Program-made: the position numbers and the translations under genes
In this document: piece by piece, positions 1-7,991 of the stretch
How the letters are laid out: each line of letters starts with the position of its first letter
Position numbering within the stretch: the stretch's first letter is position 1
Assembly: GCF_004570845.1 (NCBI RefSeq)
Contig: NZ_SPQZ01000007.1
Location: forward strand, 1-64,000
Origin: Orlajensenia leifsoniae
GTDB taxonomy: Bacteria; Actinomycetota; Actinomycetes; Actinomycetales; Microbacteriaceae
DNA length: 64,000 nucleotides
Direction of reading: 5' to 3'
The notes under the pieces: model-generated
The model's input: the letters and a program-made list of their open reading frames with translations, nothing else
What the model was told of the DNA's origin: nothing
Database searches by the model: none

Positions 1-1
1 C

Positions 2-694
2 AAGGCCAACGCCCTGCTCGAGCTCGACATCGACGGCAAGACCGAGCTCGTGCTCGTCAAGGACGTGCAGAAGGACCCGGTCCGCCAGATCATCGAGCAC
101 CTCGACCTCATCGTCATCCACAAGGGCGAGAAGGTCCAGATCGAGGTTCCCGTGCACGTGACCGGTGAGACCGTCGCCGGCACCATCGCCGACCTCGACG
201 CCAAGACCCTCCTGCTCGAGGCCGAGGCGACCCACATCCCCGAGAACGTCGTCGTCGATGTCGGGGGACTCGAAGAGGGTGCCCAGATCTTCGCCAAGGA
301 CATAGAGCTGCCCCGGGGCTCCTCGCTCATCAGCGACCCCGACATCTCCGTTGTGTCGCTCGTTCCTTCCGAGATCTCAACGTCAGCTTCTGTTCAAATG
401 CGACTCAAGGCTCTCATTGCCCTTTTCGGTGAGGACGAACTTGGACACGTTCTAAGGGTAACCAACCCGGAGTTGCTCCGCCTCGATGAAGCCTCAGCCA
501 AGAAGTCGAATGCACTCGACGCCCTCGCGGGTCTGGAGCGAGTAGCAGTCTTGGCAACCAATCGATGGGGATCTGCCGCTATCGATTGGCTTCGTGGACC
601 AAACATTGTCCTTGAAGGAGCGCGTCCGATGGACGTGCTCGAGCTCGATGGGCCTGACGAAGTGATCCGAGCAATACGACTCAGCGCGGCATAG
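2..694 (+). CDS. rplY: Ribosomal protein L25 (Ctc) C-terminal part fused in frame to an Xre/MbcA/ParS-type antitoxin (5' partial)
   Basis: The frame is open from base 2, so the gene starts before the window. Bases 2-364 encode about 121 residues typical of the L25/Ctc C-terminal domain, which sits on 5S rRNA in the 50S subunit, with motifs such as DVQKDPVRQIIEHLDL and VPVHVTGE. From base 365, right after ISVVSLV, the protein changes to about 109 residues resembling an Xre/MbcA/ParS antitoxin: a helical N-terminal part, then a toxin-binding end with AIDWLRGPN and ARPMDVLE. L25 of this group normally ends in a short acidic Ala/Glu tail, which is missing here. GC content and third-position bias drop at the junction. 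An in-frame ATG at 398 could allow separate antitoxin translation, but no Shine-Dalgarno is visible before it. The RES toxin gene starts 2 nt downstream. Confidence 0.85.
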   Translation, partial: KANALLELDIDGKTELVLVKDVQKDPVRQIIEHLDLIVIHKGEKVQIEVPVHVTGETVAGTIADLDAKTLLLEAEATHIPENVVVDVGGLEEGAQIFAKDIELPRGSSLISDPDISVVSLVPSEISTSASVQMRLKALIALFGEDELGHVLRVTNPELLRLDEASAKKSNALDALAGLERVAVLATNRWGSAAIDWLRGPNIVLEGARPMDVLELDGPDEVIRAIRLSAA

Positions 695-696
695 GC

Positions 697-1272
697 GTGA
701 TCGTCTATCGCGTTTTTCCATATGATCCCGCTGCTGCGGTGGGAACCTCAGGACATCCCGACTACTTGCACCGCCCGCAAGGAGGCGGACGCGCAGATAA
801 TGCAAACGAGTACGACACCTGGTACTACGCACTTACGCCCGAAGCCGCCGTCGGTGAAGTGTTCGGAGAGTTCGCCGAGTGGTCGGATGAGATGTTCGAC
901 GTTCCCTACTTGCCGTCTGGAAGACGTGCCCTTGCCGCGTATGAGATCCCGGACTTGCTTCGGTTTATCGACCTAGACGATGCGCGGAATCTTGTAGATC
1001 GAGGCTTACGGCCAACGCAAGTGGTATCTAAGAATTTGGGAGTTACGCAGGGGTGGGCTATGGACGTCTTCCGCGAGCGGAATTCGAACGGCGCGCCTCG
1101 ATGGGACGGCTTACGTTGGTGGTCCTTTTGGCGTCCAAATTGGACGGTCTTTGCCAGATGGCGCCCAGTCGGAGGCTCACCCGATCACCAACTTCTGAAT
1201 ATTGAGTACATCGACATCACCCATCACGTAGTCGATGTGGCACGCAAAGAACTGCGACGCCCGCGCCGCTAG
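697..1272 (+). CDS. RES-domain toxin (predicted NAD+-consuming enzyme) of an Xre/RES toxin-antitoxin pair
   Basis: This 191-residue protein starts at GTG 697, two bases after the antitoxin stop, so the two are probably translationally coupled. It has the RES layout: VYR at the N-terminus, a GGGR motif (R32), a TPEAAVGE motif (E49/E54) and an RWWSFW motif (S143), consistent with the Arg-Glu-Ser residues that name the domain. Known RES toxins such as MbcT and ParT consume NAD+ or ADP-ribosylate a host enzyme and are held inactive by a DUF2384-type antitoxin. Here the partner is the C-terminal part of the preceding ORF. Codon use is less GC-biased than in neighbouring genes, suggesting acquisition. 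All three core residues appear present, so it may be active. Which chemistry it uses cannot be told from sequence. Confidence 0.8.
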   Translation: MIVYRVFPYDPAAAVGTSGHPDYLHRPQGGGRADNANEYDTWYYALTPEAAVGEVFGEFAEWSDEMFDVPYLPSGRRALAAYEIPDLLRFIDLDDARNLVDRGLRPTQVVSKNLGVTQGWAMDVFRERNSNGAPRWDGLRWWSFWRPNWTVFARWRPVGGSPDHQLLNIEYIDITHHVVDVARKELRRPRR

Positions 1273-1696
1273 ACGGATTTGGCAAGCGGGGCCCGGCGAG
1301 ACCGCCGAGAATTCTTTCCCATTGTATCTACGGGACTATCACCGAGTAGTTTGCGCGGCCCGTCCATGCCGCTGCTCGACTCTTGTCGTCATCCCTGTAT
1401 CCGCCGGACAGTCTTCAGACCTTCGCTACCGGTCCAAGGCGTGCATGCAAAGTCGACCATTTTCGATCCTCAGTTTAGAAACGGAGTGGCCCGCCCAGGA
1501 AACTACCCGACGCGTGGTTCTCAAAGGGGTGCGTCCGCACTGTGCGAGTCTCCGCGGGCTCTCAAATCGCGCACTGCAACATTCCTCCTTGGCGATCACT
1601 GGAATAGTTTGCTGCTTAGCTTGGAACATCTCCTCAGGACCGCCGTATGTGCCCGGTTAACTGAAGGCCTTCCGGATTGCCCAAGATCGCCACGAT
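1273..1696. other. Non-coding stretch downstream of the RES gene
   Basis: About 420 bp between the RES stop codon and the terminator at 1697. Composition is lower in GC than the flanking core genes and resembles the toxin-antitoxin segment. Two open frames cross it on the plus strand, but neither has a ribosome-binding site, family resemblance or third-position bias, so I do not call them genes. No repeats, tRNA fragments or recombinase remnants were seen. It may be the right-hand flank of the inserted cassette. Confidence 0.5.
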
Positions 1697-1730
1697 AAGT
1701 CCCTCGGATCCGCAAGGATCCGGGGGACTT
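1697..1730 (+). terminator. Strong hairpin terminator, probably the original rplY terminator
   Basis: A 15-bp stem (1697-1711 with 1716-1730, one G-T wobble) is closed by a GCAA tetraloop and followed by CGTCTTT. It lies behind the toxin-antitoxin segment, where an rplY terminator would be expected if the segment had been inserted between the gene end and its terminator. Confidence 0.75.
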
Positions 1731-1766
1731 CGTCTTTGCCGCGACCCGGGCGTCGGGACGACCCGA

Positions 1767-1772
1767 TAGCCT
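1767..1772 (+). promoter_or_regulatory. -10 hexamer TAGCCT, leaderless promoter of the MFS gene
   Basis: TAGCCT ends 6 nt before ATG 1779, so transcription would begin at or next to the start codon. No Shine-Dalgarno precedes this ATG, as expected for a leaderless mRNA. Confidence 0.5.
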
Positions 1773-1778
1773 CGCGCT

Positions 1779-2990
1779 ATGGAAGCCGTTCGAGAGCCGC
1801 AGGGCGATCGGGCCTGGCAGCCGGGAACCGTCCGGGACGCCGCCGGCGGCATCGTCGCCCTCACGATCGCGACCTTCTTCGCCATCACCACCGAGATGCT
1901 GCCGGTCGGGGTGCTGCCTGCGATGGGCGACGACCTCGGCGTCTCGGAATCGATCGCCGGGCTCCTCGTCACCGTCTACGCGTTCATGGTCGCCGTGCTC
2001 GCCGTGCCGTTGACGCTCTGGACCCGACGGATGCCGCGCAAGGGCCTCCTGCTGGTGACTCTCGCCGCGTACACGGCAGGCAACCTGGTCGTGGCCCTGG
2101 CGCCCACGTTCGCCGTGGTCGCGGCGGGCCGCGCACTCGGCGGCATCGCCCACGCGCTGTTCTTCTCGTTGAGCATCGCGTACTGCTCGCGTCTCGTGCG
2201 GCCGGAGTTCACCGGGAGGGCACTCGCACTGGTCACGGCTGGGGCGTCAGCCGGCTTCGTGCTCGGCGTTCCCCTGTCGACGTCCCTCGGCTCGGCCGTG
2301 GGATGGCGGGTCGCCTTCGGCGTCCTGGCGGCGGGGTGCGCTCTCGCATTCGTGTCGGTGGTGGTCCTGCTGCCGGCCGTCGCCGTGGACGCCGGACACG
2401 ACCGCGACCATCCCGAGCGTCGAGCGCGCCGAGGGCGCCTAGCAGCGGTCTCGGTCACGAATGCGCTCGTCTATCTGGGCCAGTACTCGGTCTACACCTA
2501 CATCGCCGTCATCCTGCTGGCGTCGGGTCTGTCCACGGCCGGCGTGGGGCCCGTGCTGCTCGTGCTCGGCGGCCTCGGTCTCGTCGGAACCTGGTTCGCC
2601 GCCGTCAGTCTCGACCGCCGCCCGCGGTCGAGCCTGCTGATCGCGCTCATCGCGATGGTCGTCGGGCTCATGGCGCTCGGGTTCGCGTTCCCCGACCAGG
2701 TCGGGGTGCTTGCGGCATCCGCCCTCTGGTTGACCGGCTTCGGTGCTGTCGCCTCCAGCTTCCAGACCGCAGCCATCCGCACGCTAGGTGCGTCGCCCGA
2801 CCTCATCGGGGCGCTCGTCAACGCGACGGCGAACATCGGCATCGGCGGGGGAGCGGCTCTCGGTGGAGCCGTGCTGGCCGGCATCGGACTCACTTGGCTG
2901 CCGTACTGCGGCGCGGCCCTCATCCTGGCCGGCGTGATCGTCATCGTCGTGTCCCGGCGGGCGTTCCCGTCATCTCCCACCGCGAGCTGA
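1779..2990 (+). CDS. MFS transporter, DHA1 family
   Basis: This 403-residue protein has about 12 hydrophobic segments and the features of DHA1-family (AraJ/sugar-efflux or drug-efflux type) major facilitators. These include an N-terminal TEMLPVGVLPAM stretch in TM1 and a basic loop between TM2 and TM3 (LWTRRMPRKG). It sits in the cytoplasmic membrane and probably exports a small molecule by proton antiport; the substrate cannot be named. The start is ATG 1779, supported by a -10 hexamer 6 nt upstream. It ends 7 bp before the next gene, so the two are probably co-transcribed. Confidence 0.85.
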   Translation: MEAVREPQGDRAWQPGTVRDAAGGIVALTIATFFAITTEMLPVGVLPAMGDDLGVSESIAGLLVTVYAFMVAVLAVPLTLWTRRMPRKGLLLVTLAAYTAGNLVVALAPTFAVVAAGRALGGIAHALFFSLSIAYCSRLVRPEFTGRALALVTAGASAGFVLGVPLSTSLGSAVGWRVAFGVLAAGCALAFVSVVVLLPAVAVDAGHDRDHPERRARRGRLAAVSVTNALVYLGQYSVYTYIAVILLASGLSTAGVGPVLLVLGGLGLVGTWFAAVSLDRRPRSSLLIALIAMVVGLMALGFAFPDQVGVLAASALWLTGFGAVASSFQTAAIRTLGASPDLIGALVNATANIGIGGGAALGGAVLAGIGLTWLPYCGAALILAGVIVIVVSRRAFPSSPTAS

Positions 2991-2997
2991 CCCGACC

Positions 2998-3627
2998 ATG
3001 GTGAAGCCCCTGCTCCGAGACGACGCCTTCGAGGCCGTCGCCGCAGACATCATGGCCGATTCGGCGAATGCCGATCTCACCGCTCGCGGCTGGACTCCGC
3101 TCTTCACCGGCTCCCGCACCTCCCGTGTCGTGATCATGAGTCAGGCGCCCGGGCGGATCGCGCAGGAGTCCGGCATCCCCTTCGATGACGCGAGTGGGCG
3201 ACGCCTCACCCGCTGGCTCGGCGTCGATCATGCACAGCTCATCGATCCCCGGCACTTCGCGATCGTTCCGATGGACTTCTACTACCCGGGTAAAGCTCCG
3301 TCGGGAGATCTGCCTCCGCGCAGGGGAATCGCGGAGAAGTGGCATCCGCGCATTCTCGAACTGATCACGGATGCCCGGCTGACGGTGCTGGTCGGCTCCT
3401 ACGCCCAGCGCCATGTGCTCGGCAGTGAGCGCCGTGCGACGCTGACCGAGACCGTGCACGACTGGAGCGCCTACGCGCCGGCGGTCGTCCCGATCGTGCA
3501 CCCATCACCGCTCAACACCGGTTGGCTCATGCGCAATCCGTGGTTCGAGTCCGAACTGGTTCCCGATCTGCAGGCTCGTGTGACCGCAGCCCTCGCAGCG
3601 CCGGCGCCGACTCGCCAGGCGCACTGA
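2998..3627 (+). CDS. Uracil-DNA glycosylase family protein
   Basis: A 209-residue protein of the uracil-DNA glycosylase superfamily. Near residues 45-50 it has MSQAPGR, matching the family's GQAPG water-activating loop, and near residues 165-172 VHPSPLN, matching the HPSPLS leucine-loop motif. These families remove uracil from DNA to begin base-excision repair. The first loop reads SQAPG instead of GQAPG, and some members of this branch have no proven activity, so substrate and activity are uncertain. ATG 2998 lies 7 bp after the MFS stop, suggesting one transcript. Confidence 0.75.
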   Translation: MVKPLLRDDAFEAVAADIMADSANADLTARGWTPLFTGSRTSRVVIMSQAPGRIAQESGIPFDDASGRRLTRWLGVDHAQLIDPRHFAIVPMDFYYPGKAPSGDLPPRRGIAEKWHPRILELITDARLTVLVGSYAQRHVLGSERRATLTETVHDWSAYAPAVVPIVHPSPLNTGWLMRNPWFESELVPDLQARVTAALAAPAPTRQAH

Positions 3628-3680
3628 CCCCATTTCGTGGCGGATCCGGCCGGTCGTCAGTGAGGGCTCCTCAGCCTCAA

Positions 3681-3686
3681 TAGAGT
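3681..3686 (+). promoter_or_regulatory. -10 hexamer TAGAGT upstream of the signalling/glycan operon
   Basis: TAGAGT lies 24 nt before ATG 3711, which would give a leader of roughly 17-18 nt containing the Shine-Dalgarno GGAG at 3701-3704. No clear -35 element was identified. Confidence 0.4.
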
Positions 3687-3710
3687 GGGACTTGTCGAAC
3701 GGAGTTGCAG

Positions 3711-4787
3711 ATGACCGACGCGCCCTACCGCGTCCTCGTTATCGAAGATGACGAGGACGTTGCGCTGTTCACTCGCACCGTGCTCGAGAAGCGCGCAGGA
3801 TGCGATGTGCGGGTTCTCTACTCGGGCATCGGCGCCATCGACGTGGTGCGCGAGTTCCGGCCCGACGTTCTGGTGACGGATGTCGAACTCCCGGGCGCCA
3901 GCGGACTCGACATCCTCGAGCAGGCGCGCCTCATCGATCCCTCCCTTCCCGTCATCGTCATGACGGCGCACGCCTCCGTCGACTACGCGGTCCGGGCCCT
4001 GCGCGATCGCGCCGACGAGTTCCTCACCAAGCCCGTGCCGAGCACAGTTCTGGTCGAGACGGTCCACCGTCTCGGCGCGAGGTCGCGTCAGGCGGCTGCG
4101 GCGCGTCAGAAGCGCACAGTGCTCGCGATCGGCGCCCACCCCGACGACGTCGAGATCGGCGTCGGAGGGGTTCTCGCGGCCCACGCCGCAGCCGGCGACC
4201 CGATCGTCATCCTCACGCTCTCTCGCGGTGCCCGCGGAGGTGCCGCCGACGACCGCCAGCACGAGTCGCTGGCATCAGCCGAGATCCTCGGTGCGAGGCT
4301 CTTCATGGAGGACCTCGAGGACACCCGCATCCCGAACTCCGACCCGACGGTGGGCATCATCGAACGGGTCGTCGCCGAGGTGTCTCCGGGCATCGTGTAC
4401 ACGCACACGAAGAACGAGCGACACCAGGACCACCGCTCCGTGCACGAGGCGGCTCTCATCGCCACCCGCAGGGTCCCGACCGTCGCGTGCTTCCAGTCTC
4501 CGTCCTCGACCATCGAGTTCCGGCCCAGCCGCTTCGTCACCATCGACGGTCACACCGACACGAAGCTCGCCCTGCTGAGGGCGTTCGCGTCGCAGGCCGG
4601 CATCCGCGACTATCTCGAACCCGACTTCGTTCTCGCCACCGCCCGCTACTGGTCGCGCTTCGGCACCGGCCGCTACAGCGAGCCGCTCGAGATCATCCGT
4701 GACAGCGCCGCGATCGGCGCTCCGTCATCCATCGACACCTCGGCCGGCGCAGTGGCGTCGAGTCCGAGACCTGGGGAGGAAATGTGA
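3711..4787 (+). CDS. Response-regulator receiver fused to a PIG-L (GlcNAc-PI-type) zinc deacetylase
   Basis: A 358-residue two-domain protein. Residues about 5-125 are a complete CheY-like receiver: acidic pair D13/D14, phosphoacceptor D57 in VTDVELPG, the threonine in VMTAHAS, and the lysine in FLTKPV. Residues about 135-320 are a PIG-L/LmbE deacetylase with the metal motif AHPDDVE (H143) and a second histidine cluster HQDHRSVH near 237-244. PIG-L enzymes remove acetyl groups from GlcNAc-type sugars. The layout suggests phosphorylation controls the deacetylase. ATG 3711 follows GGAG with 6-nt spacing; an in-frame TTG at 3705 is less likely. The next gene overlaps by 4 nt, making this the first gene of a coupled operon. 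The substrate is unknown. Confidence 0.85.
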   Translation: MTDAPYRVLVIEDDEDVALFTRTVLEKRAGCDVRVLYSGIGAIDVVREFRPDVLVTDVELPGASGLDILEQARLIDPSLPVIVMTAHASVDYAVRALRDRADEFLTKPVPSTVLVETVHRLGARSRQAAAARQKRTVLAIGAHPDDVEIGVGGVLAAHAAAGDPIVILTLSRGARGGAADDRQHESLASAEILGARLFMEDLEDTRIPNSDPTVGIIERVVAEVSPGIVYTHTKNERHQDHRSVHEAALIATRRVPTVACFQSPSSTIEFRPSRFVTIDGHTDTKLALLRAFASQAGIRDYLEPDFVLATARYWSRFGTGRYSEPLEIIRDSAAIGAPSSIDTSAGAVASSPRPGEEM

Positions 4788-5749
4788 CCGTCTCACGAGT
4801 GCTCGTGACTGGAGCCGGGGGACCGGCAGGAGTGGCGGTCATCCGGTCGCTGCTCAAGCGGGACGACCTGGAGGTCTTCGCCGCCGACATGGACGGCTGG
4901 GCCAGCGCGCTCTACCTCGTTCCGGCCGAGCGCCGCCGCATCATCCCGGCCGGCCTCGCGCCCGAGTTCGTCGACGCCATCATCGCGCTCGTCGCCGAGG
5001 ACGCCATCGACGTGATCGTGTCGACGGTGGATGCCGAGCTCCCCGGCCTCGCCGACAGGCGCGCCGAACTCGGCGCCGAGCTGGCGGCCCCATCGGCCGA
5101 GGCACTGCACACCACGCTCGACAAGTGGCTGCTCATGCAGGCCGTCGAAGGCAAGGCACGTATCCCGCACACCGAGCTGCTCACCCAGGAGGGTGCCGAG
5201 TACGACTGGGTCTTCCCCGTGATCGTGAAGCCCCGCAGCGGTGCCGGCTCCCGGGGAGTGCACCTCGTGCACACCCGCGCCGAGCTCGAGGCCGCGGCGG
5301 GCGACACCAGCCAGATCATCCAGGAGAACCTGCCCGGCGACGAGTTCTCGGTCGACGTCATCCTCGGTGCCGACGGCCACGTCATCTCGGCCGTGCCGCG
5401 CCTGCGAGCCCGCGTCGATTCCGGAGTGGCCGTCGCCGGTCGCACCGTGCACCGCGCAGAGCTCGAGGACACGGCCGCCGCGTGCGCGATCGCCGCCGGA
5501 CTCGTCGGCGTCGCGAACGTGCAGTTGCGCTACGCCACCGACGGAACCCCTGCCCTCCTCGAGATCAACCCGCGCTTCTCGGGCTCCATGCCGCTCACAG
5601 TCGCGGCCGGCGTCGACATGCCGTCCCTCGCCGTCGATCTCGCTCTCGGGCGCGAGCTCCCGCACACGGTCCCGTTCCAGGAGATCGCCGTCACGCGGTT
5701 CCTCGAGGACATCTTCCTGCCCGTCGACGAGATCATCGCGTCGTCATGA
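4784..5749 (+). CDS. ATP-grasp ligase, carbamoyl-phosphate-synthase-large-subunit-like
   Basis: A 321-residue single-copy ATP-grasp protein. It begins with a Rossmann-like preATP-grasp segment (RVLVTGAGGPAG), has the ATP-binding loop VKPRSGAGSRG near residue 148, and ends with the Mg-binding EINPRFSGS near residue 259, as in CarB-type enzymes. Such proteins join a carboxylate to an amine or similar acceptor through an acyl-phosphate. It is far shorter than true CarB, so it is a dedicated ligase, not carbamoyl-phosphate synthase. GTG 4784 overlaps the previous stop (GTGA), implying translational coupling to the receiver-deacetylase. The product is unknown; modification of a sugar or glycan precursor would suit the neighbours. 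Confidence 0.8.
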   Translation: MTVSRVLVTGAGGPAGVAVIRSLLKRDDLEVFAADMDGWASALYLVPAERRRIIPAGLAPEFVDAIIALVAEDAIDVIVSTVDAELPGLADRRAELGAELAAPSAEALHTTLDKWLLMQAVEGKARIPHTELLTQEGAEYDWVFPVIVKPRSGAGSRGVHLVHTRAELEAAAGDTSQIIQENLPGDEFSVDVILGADGHVISAVPRLRARVDSGVAVAGRTVHRAELEDTAAACAIAAGLVGVANVQLRYATDGTPALLEINPRFSGSMPLTVAAGVDMPSLAVDLALGRELPHTVPFQEIAVTRFLEDIFLPVDEIIASS

Positions 5750-6495
5750 GCGCGGCATCGCATCCGGAGCTGAACGGCGACTGGCATGTGCACTCGCAGT
5801 TCTCCGACGATGCGACGAGCACGATGTCGGAGAACATCCGAGTGGCGGCCGAGCGCGGCATCCGTCACCTGAGACTCATCGACCACGTGCGGGTGAGCAC
5901 GACCTGGGTTCCCGAGTTTCTCGCGGCCGTCGCCGCTGAACGAGTCTTCGCGCCCGATTCGCTCACCGTGCACACAGGGGTCGAGGCGAAGATCCTCGAC
6001 GCGTCCGGAAGGCTCGACATCCCCTCCGACCTCGTGGTCGGGCCGGGCGGAGTGGATGGCATCGTCATCGCCGATCACCAGTTCCCGAGTCACGACGGCC
6101 CGTGGACACCCGAGCGCACGCGTGCCGAACTCGCTGCGGGACTCTCGACGACGGATGCGCTGGCCACGCTCGTGCACGCCACGATCGGCGCCATGAAGCT
6201 CGCTCCCGGCGGCCAGCTCGCGCATCCGTTCTCGATCCTGCCGAAGATCGGGATCAGCGAGGACGACCTCCCCGACGACCTGCTCGCGGAGTGGGCGGAT
6301 GCCGCCGCCGCGACGGGCACGAGCATCGAGGTCAACGAGAAATGGGCCTGCCCGGGCCCACGCGTGATCAGGGCGGCCCGAGCGGCCGGCGCGACGGTCG
6401 TCGCCGCAACGGACAGCCACGTGGCCGAGGACGTCGGACGCTACGACCGCGTCATCGCATTGCTGGATGCCGCTGTCCCGGGGGAGACCGCATGA
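5746..6495 (+). CDS. PHP-domain phosphoesterase
   Basis: A 249-residue PHP (polymerase and histidinol phosphatase) protein. Metal-binding motifs are visible: HVH at residues 14-16, an IDHV histidine near 45, AHPFSI in the middle and TDSHVAEDVGRY near the C-terminus. These proteins are metal-dependent phosphoesterases; members include histidinol phosphatases and nucleoside or sugar phosphatases. ATG 5746 overlaps the ATP-grasp stop by 4 nt and the gene's own stop overlaps the glycosyltransferase start by 4 nt, so it is embedded in the operon. A true histidinol phosphatase is unlikely here, since no his genes surround it and a HisN-like protein lies at 60.2 kb. A phosphorylated sugar or lipid intermediate is a reasonable guess. 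Confidence 0.8.
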   Translation: MSAASHPELNGDWHVHSQFSDDATSTMSENIRVAAERGIRHLRLIDHVRVSTTWVPEFLAAVAAERVFAPDSLTVHTGVEAKILDASGRLDIPSDLVVGPGGVDGIVIADHQFPSHDGPWTPERTRAELAAGLSTTDALATLVHATIGAMKLAPGGQLAHPFSILPKIGISEDDLPDDLLAEWADAAAATGTSIEVNEKWACPGPRVIRAARAAGATVVAATDSHVAEDVGRYDRVIALLDAAVPGETA

Positions 6496-7991
6496 CACCG
6501 GCCGACTGGGGGAACATCCTCGAGACGATCCTCGTGGTCGTGCTCGTCATCTTCGTGGCGCTCGGCATCGTGCCGGTGCTCATGATGGCGTACCAGTTCC
6601 TGCTCATCCCCTTCCACGCCTTCCGCAACCACTACCGGAAGGCGGCGCCCTACCTGCCCAACGTCGCGGTGATCGTGCCGGCCTGGAACGAGGGTGCCGT
6701 GATCGGAGCATCGATCGACAGGCTCATGTCGCTGGAGTATCCAGAGGGGCGCCTGCGAATCTACGTCGTCGACGACGCGTCGACGGATGACACTCCCGAC
6801 GTCGTGAAGGCGAAGGCGCTGCAGTACCCCGGCGCGGTGTTCCACCTGCGACGGGACGTGGGCGGTGAGGGCAAGGCGCACACGCTGAACCACGGCATCC
6901 GCATCGTGCTCTCCGAGGACTGGATGGAGGCGCTGCTCATCATGGACGCCGACGTCATTTACCTGCCCGACTCGCTGCGCCGCATGACGCGGCATCTCGC
7001 CGACCCCGAGGTGGGCGCCGTCACGGCGTACATCCGCGAGGGCAGCACAGAGAAGAACTTCCTCAATCGCTTCATCGCCTTCGAGTACGTGCTCTCGCAG
7101 ATCGGCAGTCGCCGCGCGCAGAACGTGCTCGGGGCCCTGGCCTGCCTGGCCGGGGGCGCTCAACTGCACTCGCGCTTCAACCTGGTCGACATCGGCGGCG
7201 CCATCGACACCAGTTCGCTGGCCGAGGACACCGTGACGACGTTCAAGACGCAGCTGGCCGGCCGACGGGTGGTCTTCGAGCCCTACGCCGTGGTCCTCGC
7301 CGAGGAGCCGCTGGCCATCGCCGCTCTGTGGAAGCAGCGTCTACGCTGGGCGCGCGGCAACGTGCAGCTCACCAAGCGCTACAAGGACGTCTGGTTCCGC
7401 CCCTCGAGGAAGCACAACCTCGGCAGCATCTCGTTCGGCCTGTTCTGGTTCAGCGTGTTCCTGCTGCCGGTGCTGATGATCCTCTCGTCCATCGGTCTCA
7501 TCGGCCTCCTCCTGTTGGAGTCGAACCTGGCCTCGGAGGTGTTCCGCATCCTCTGGGTCACCGCAGCCTGCACCTACATCTACACGATGCTGCTGGCGGC
7601 CCAACTCGATCCGGTCACCGGACGCTCCAGCTGGCGCGAGGCGATCCTGTTCCCCGGGCTCATCTCGATCGTGATCATGGTCTCCGCCCTGCTGCCCGGA
7701 TTTTTCGAGGTGGTGGTTCCCGCCTGGTTCGGCTTCCACATCACCGAGACCGGCCTCTTCCTCTGGACCCTGTTCACGTACATCTGGATCTCGGTGTCGA
7801 TGCTCGGCGCCTGGCTGACGAAGGCCGTCGACGGCACCCGGGCAGGGCGCTGGCTGAGCCCGCTCCTCACCTACATCGTCGGCTACGGTCCCATCCTCTG
7901 CGCTGTAACCTTCGACTCGTACATCAAGGAGGCTCGCGGAGCCGCCATGGTGTGGGACAAGACTGAGAAGACAGGACGGGTGATGGGATGA
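6492..7991 (+). CDS. Processive membrane glycosyltransferase family 2 (cellulose/hyaluronan/PgaC-synthase type)
   Basis: A 499-residue inner-membrane GT2. One or two N-terminal membrane segments (about 10-40) precede the GT-A domain with VVDDASTDD near 91, MDADV near 150, a catalytic AED near 245 and QRLRW at about 281-285; at least four membrane segments follow. The D, D, ED, QxxRW set marks processive beta-glycan synthases that polymerise and extrude sugar from UDP donors. Its operon includes a PIG-L deacetylase, recalling poly-GlcNAc systems where polymerase and de-N-acetylase act together, though PgaB-like enzymes belong to another fold. ATG 6492 overlaps the PHP stop; the stop overlaps the 46-residue ORF. 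The polymer made is not known. Confidence 0.88.
   Translation: MTPADWGNILETILVVVLVIFVALGIVPVLMMAYQFLLIPFHAFRNHYRKAAPYLPNVAVIVPAWNEGAVIGASIDRLMSLEYPEGRLRIYVVDDASTDDTPDVVKAKALQYPGAVFHLRRDVGGEGKAHTLNHGIRIVLSEDWMEALLIMDADVIYLPDSLRRMTRHLADPEVGAVTAYIREGSTEKNFLNRFIAFEYVLSQIGSRRAQNVLGALACLAGGAQLHSRFNLVDIGGAIDTSSLAEDTVTTFKTQLAGRRVVFEPYAVVLAEEPLAIAALWKQRLRWARGNVQLTKRYKDVWFRPSRKHNLGSISFGLFWFSVFLLPVLMILSSIGLIGLLLLESNLASEVFRILWVTAACTYIYTMLLAAQLDPVTGRSSWREAILFPGLISIVIMVSALLPGFFEVVVPAWFGFHITETGLFLWTLFTYIWISVSMLGAWLTKAVDGTRAGRWLSPLLTYIVGYGPILCAVTFDSYIKEARGAAMVWDKTEKTGRVMG

Noticed and set aside
1235-1698. Two ~140-residue plus-strand frames after the RES gene
   Set aside because: No start signal, no codon bias, no recognisable domain; they overlap each other in different phases.
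3705-3710. Upstream TTG start for the receiver-PIG-L gene
   Set aside because: ATG 3711 has GGAG at 6-nt spacing, while TTG 3705 would have almost no space after it.
4699-5745. Long open frame running in another phase across the ATP-grasp gene into the PHP frame
   Set aside because: It is the upstream extension of the PHP frame. Its translation is Arg/Pro/His-rich, typical of a shadow in GC-rich DNA, and the ATP-grasp frame has clear motifs.
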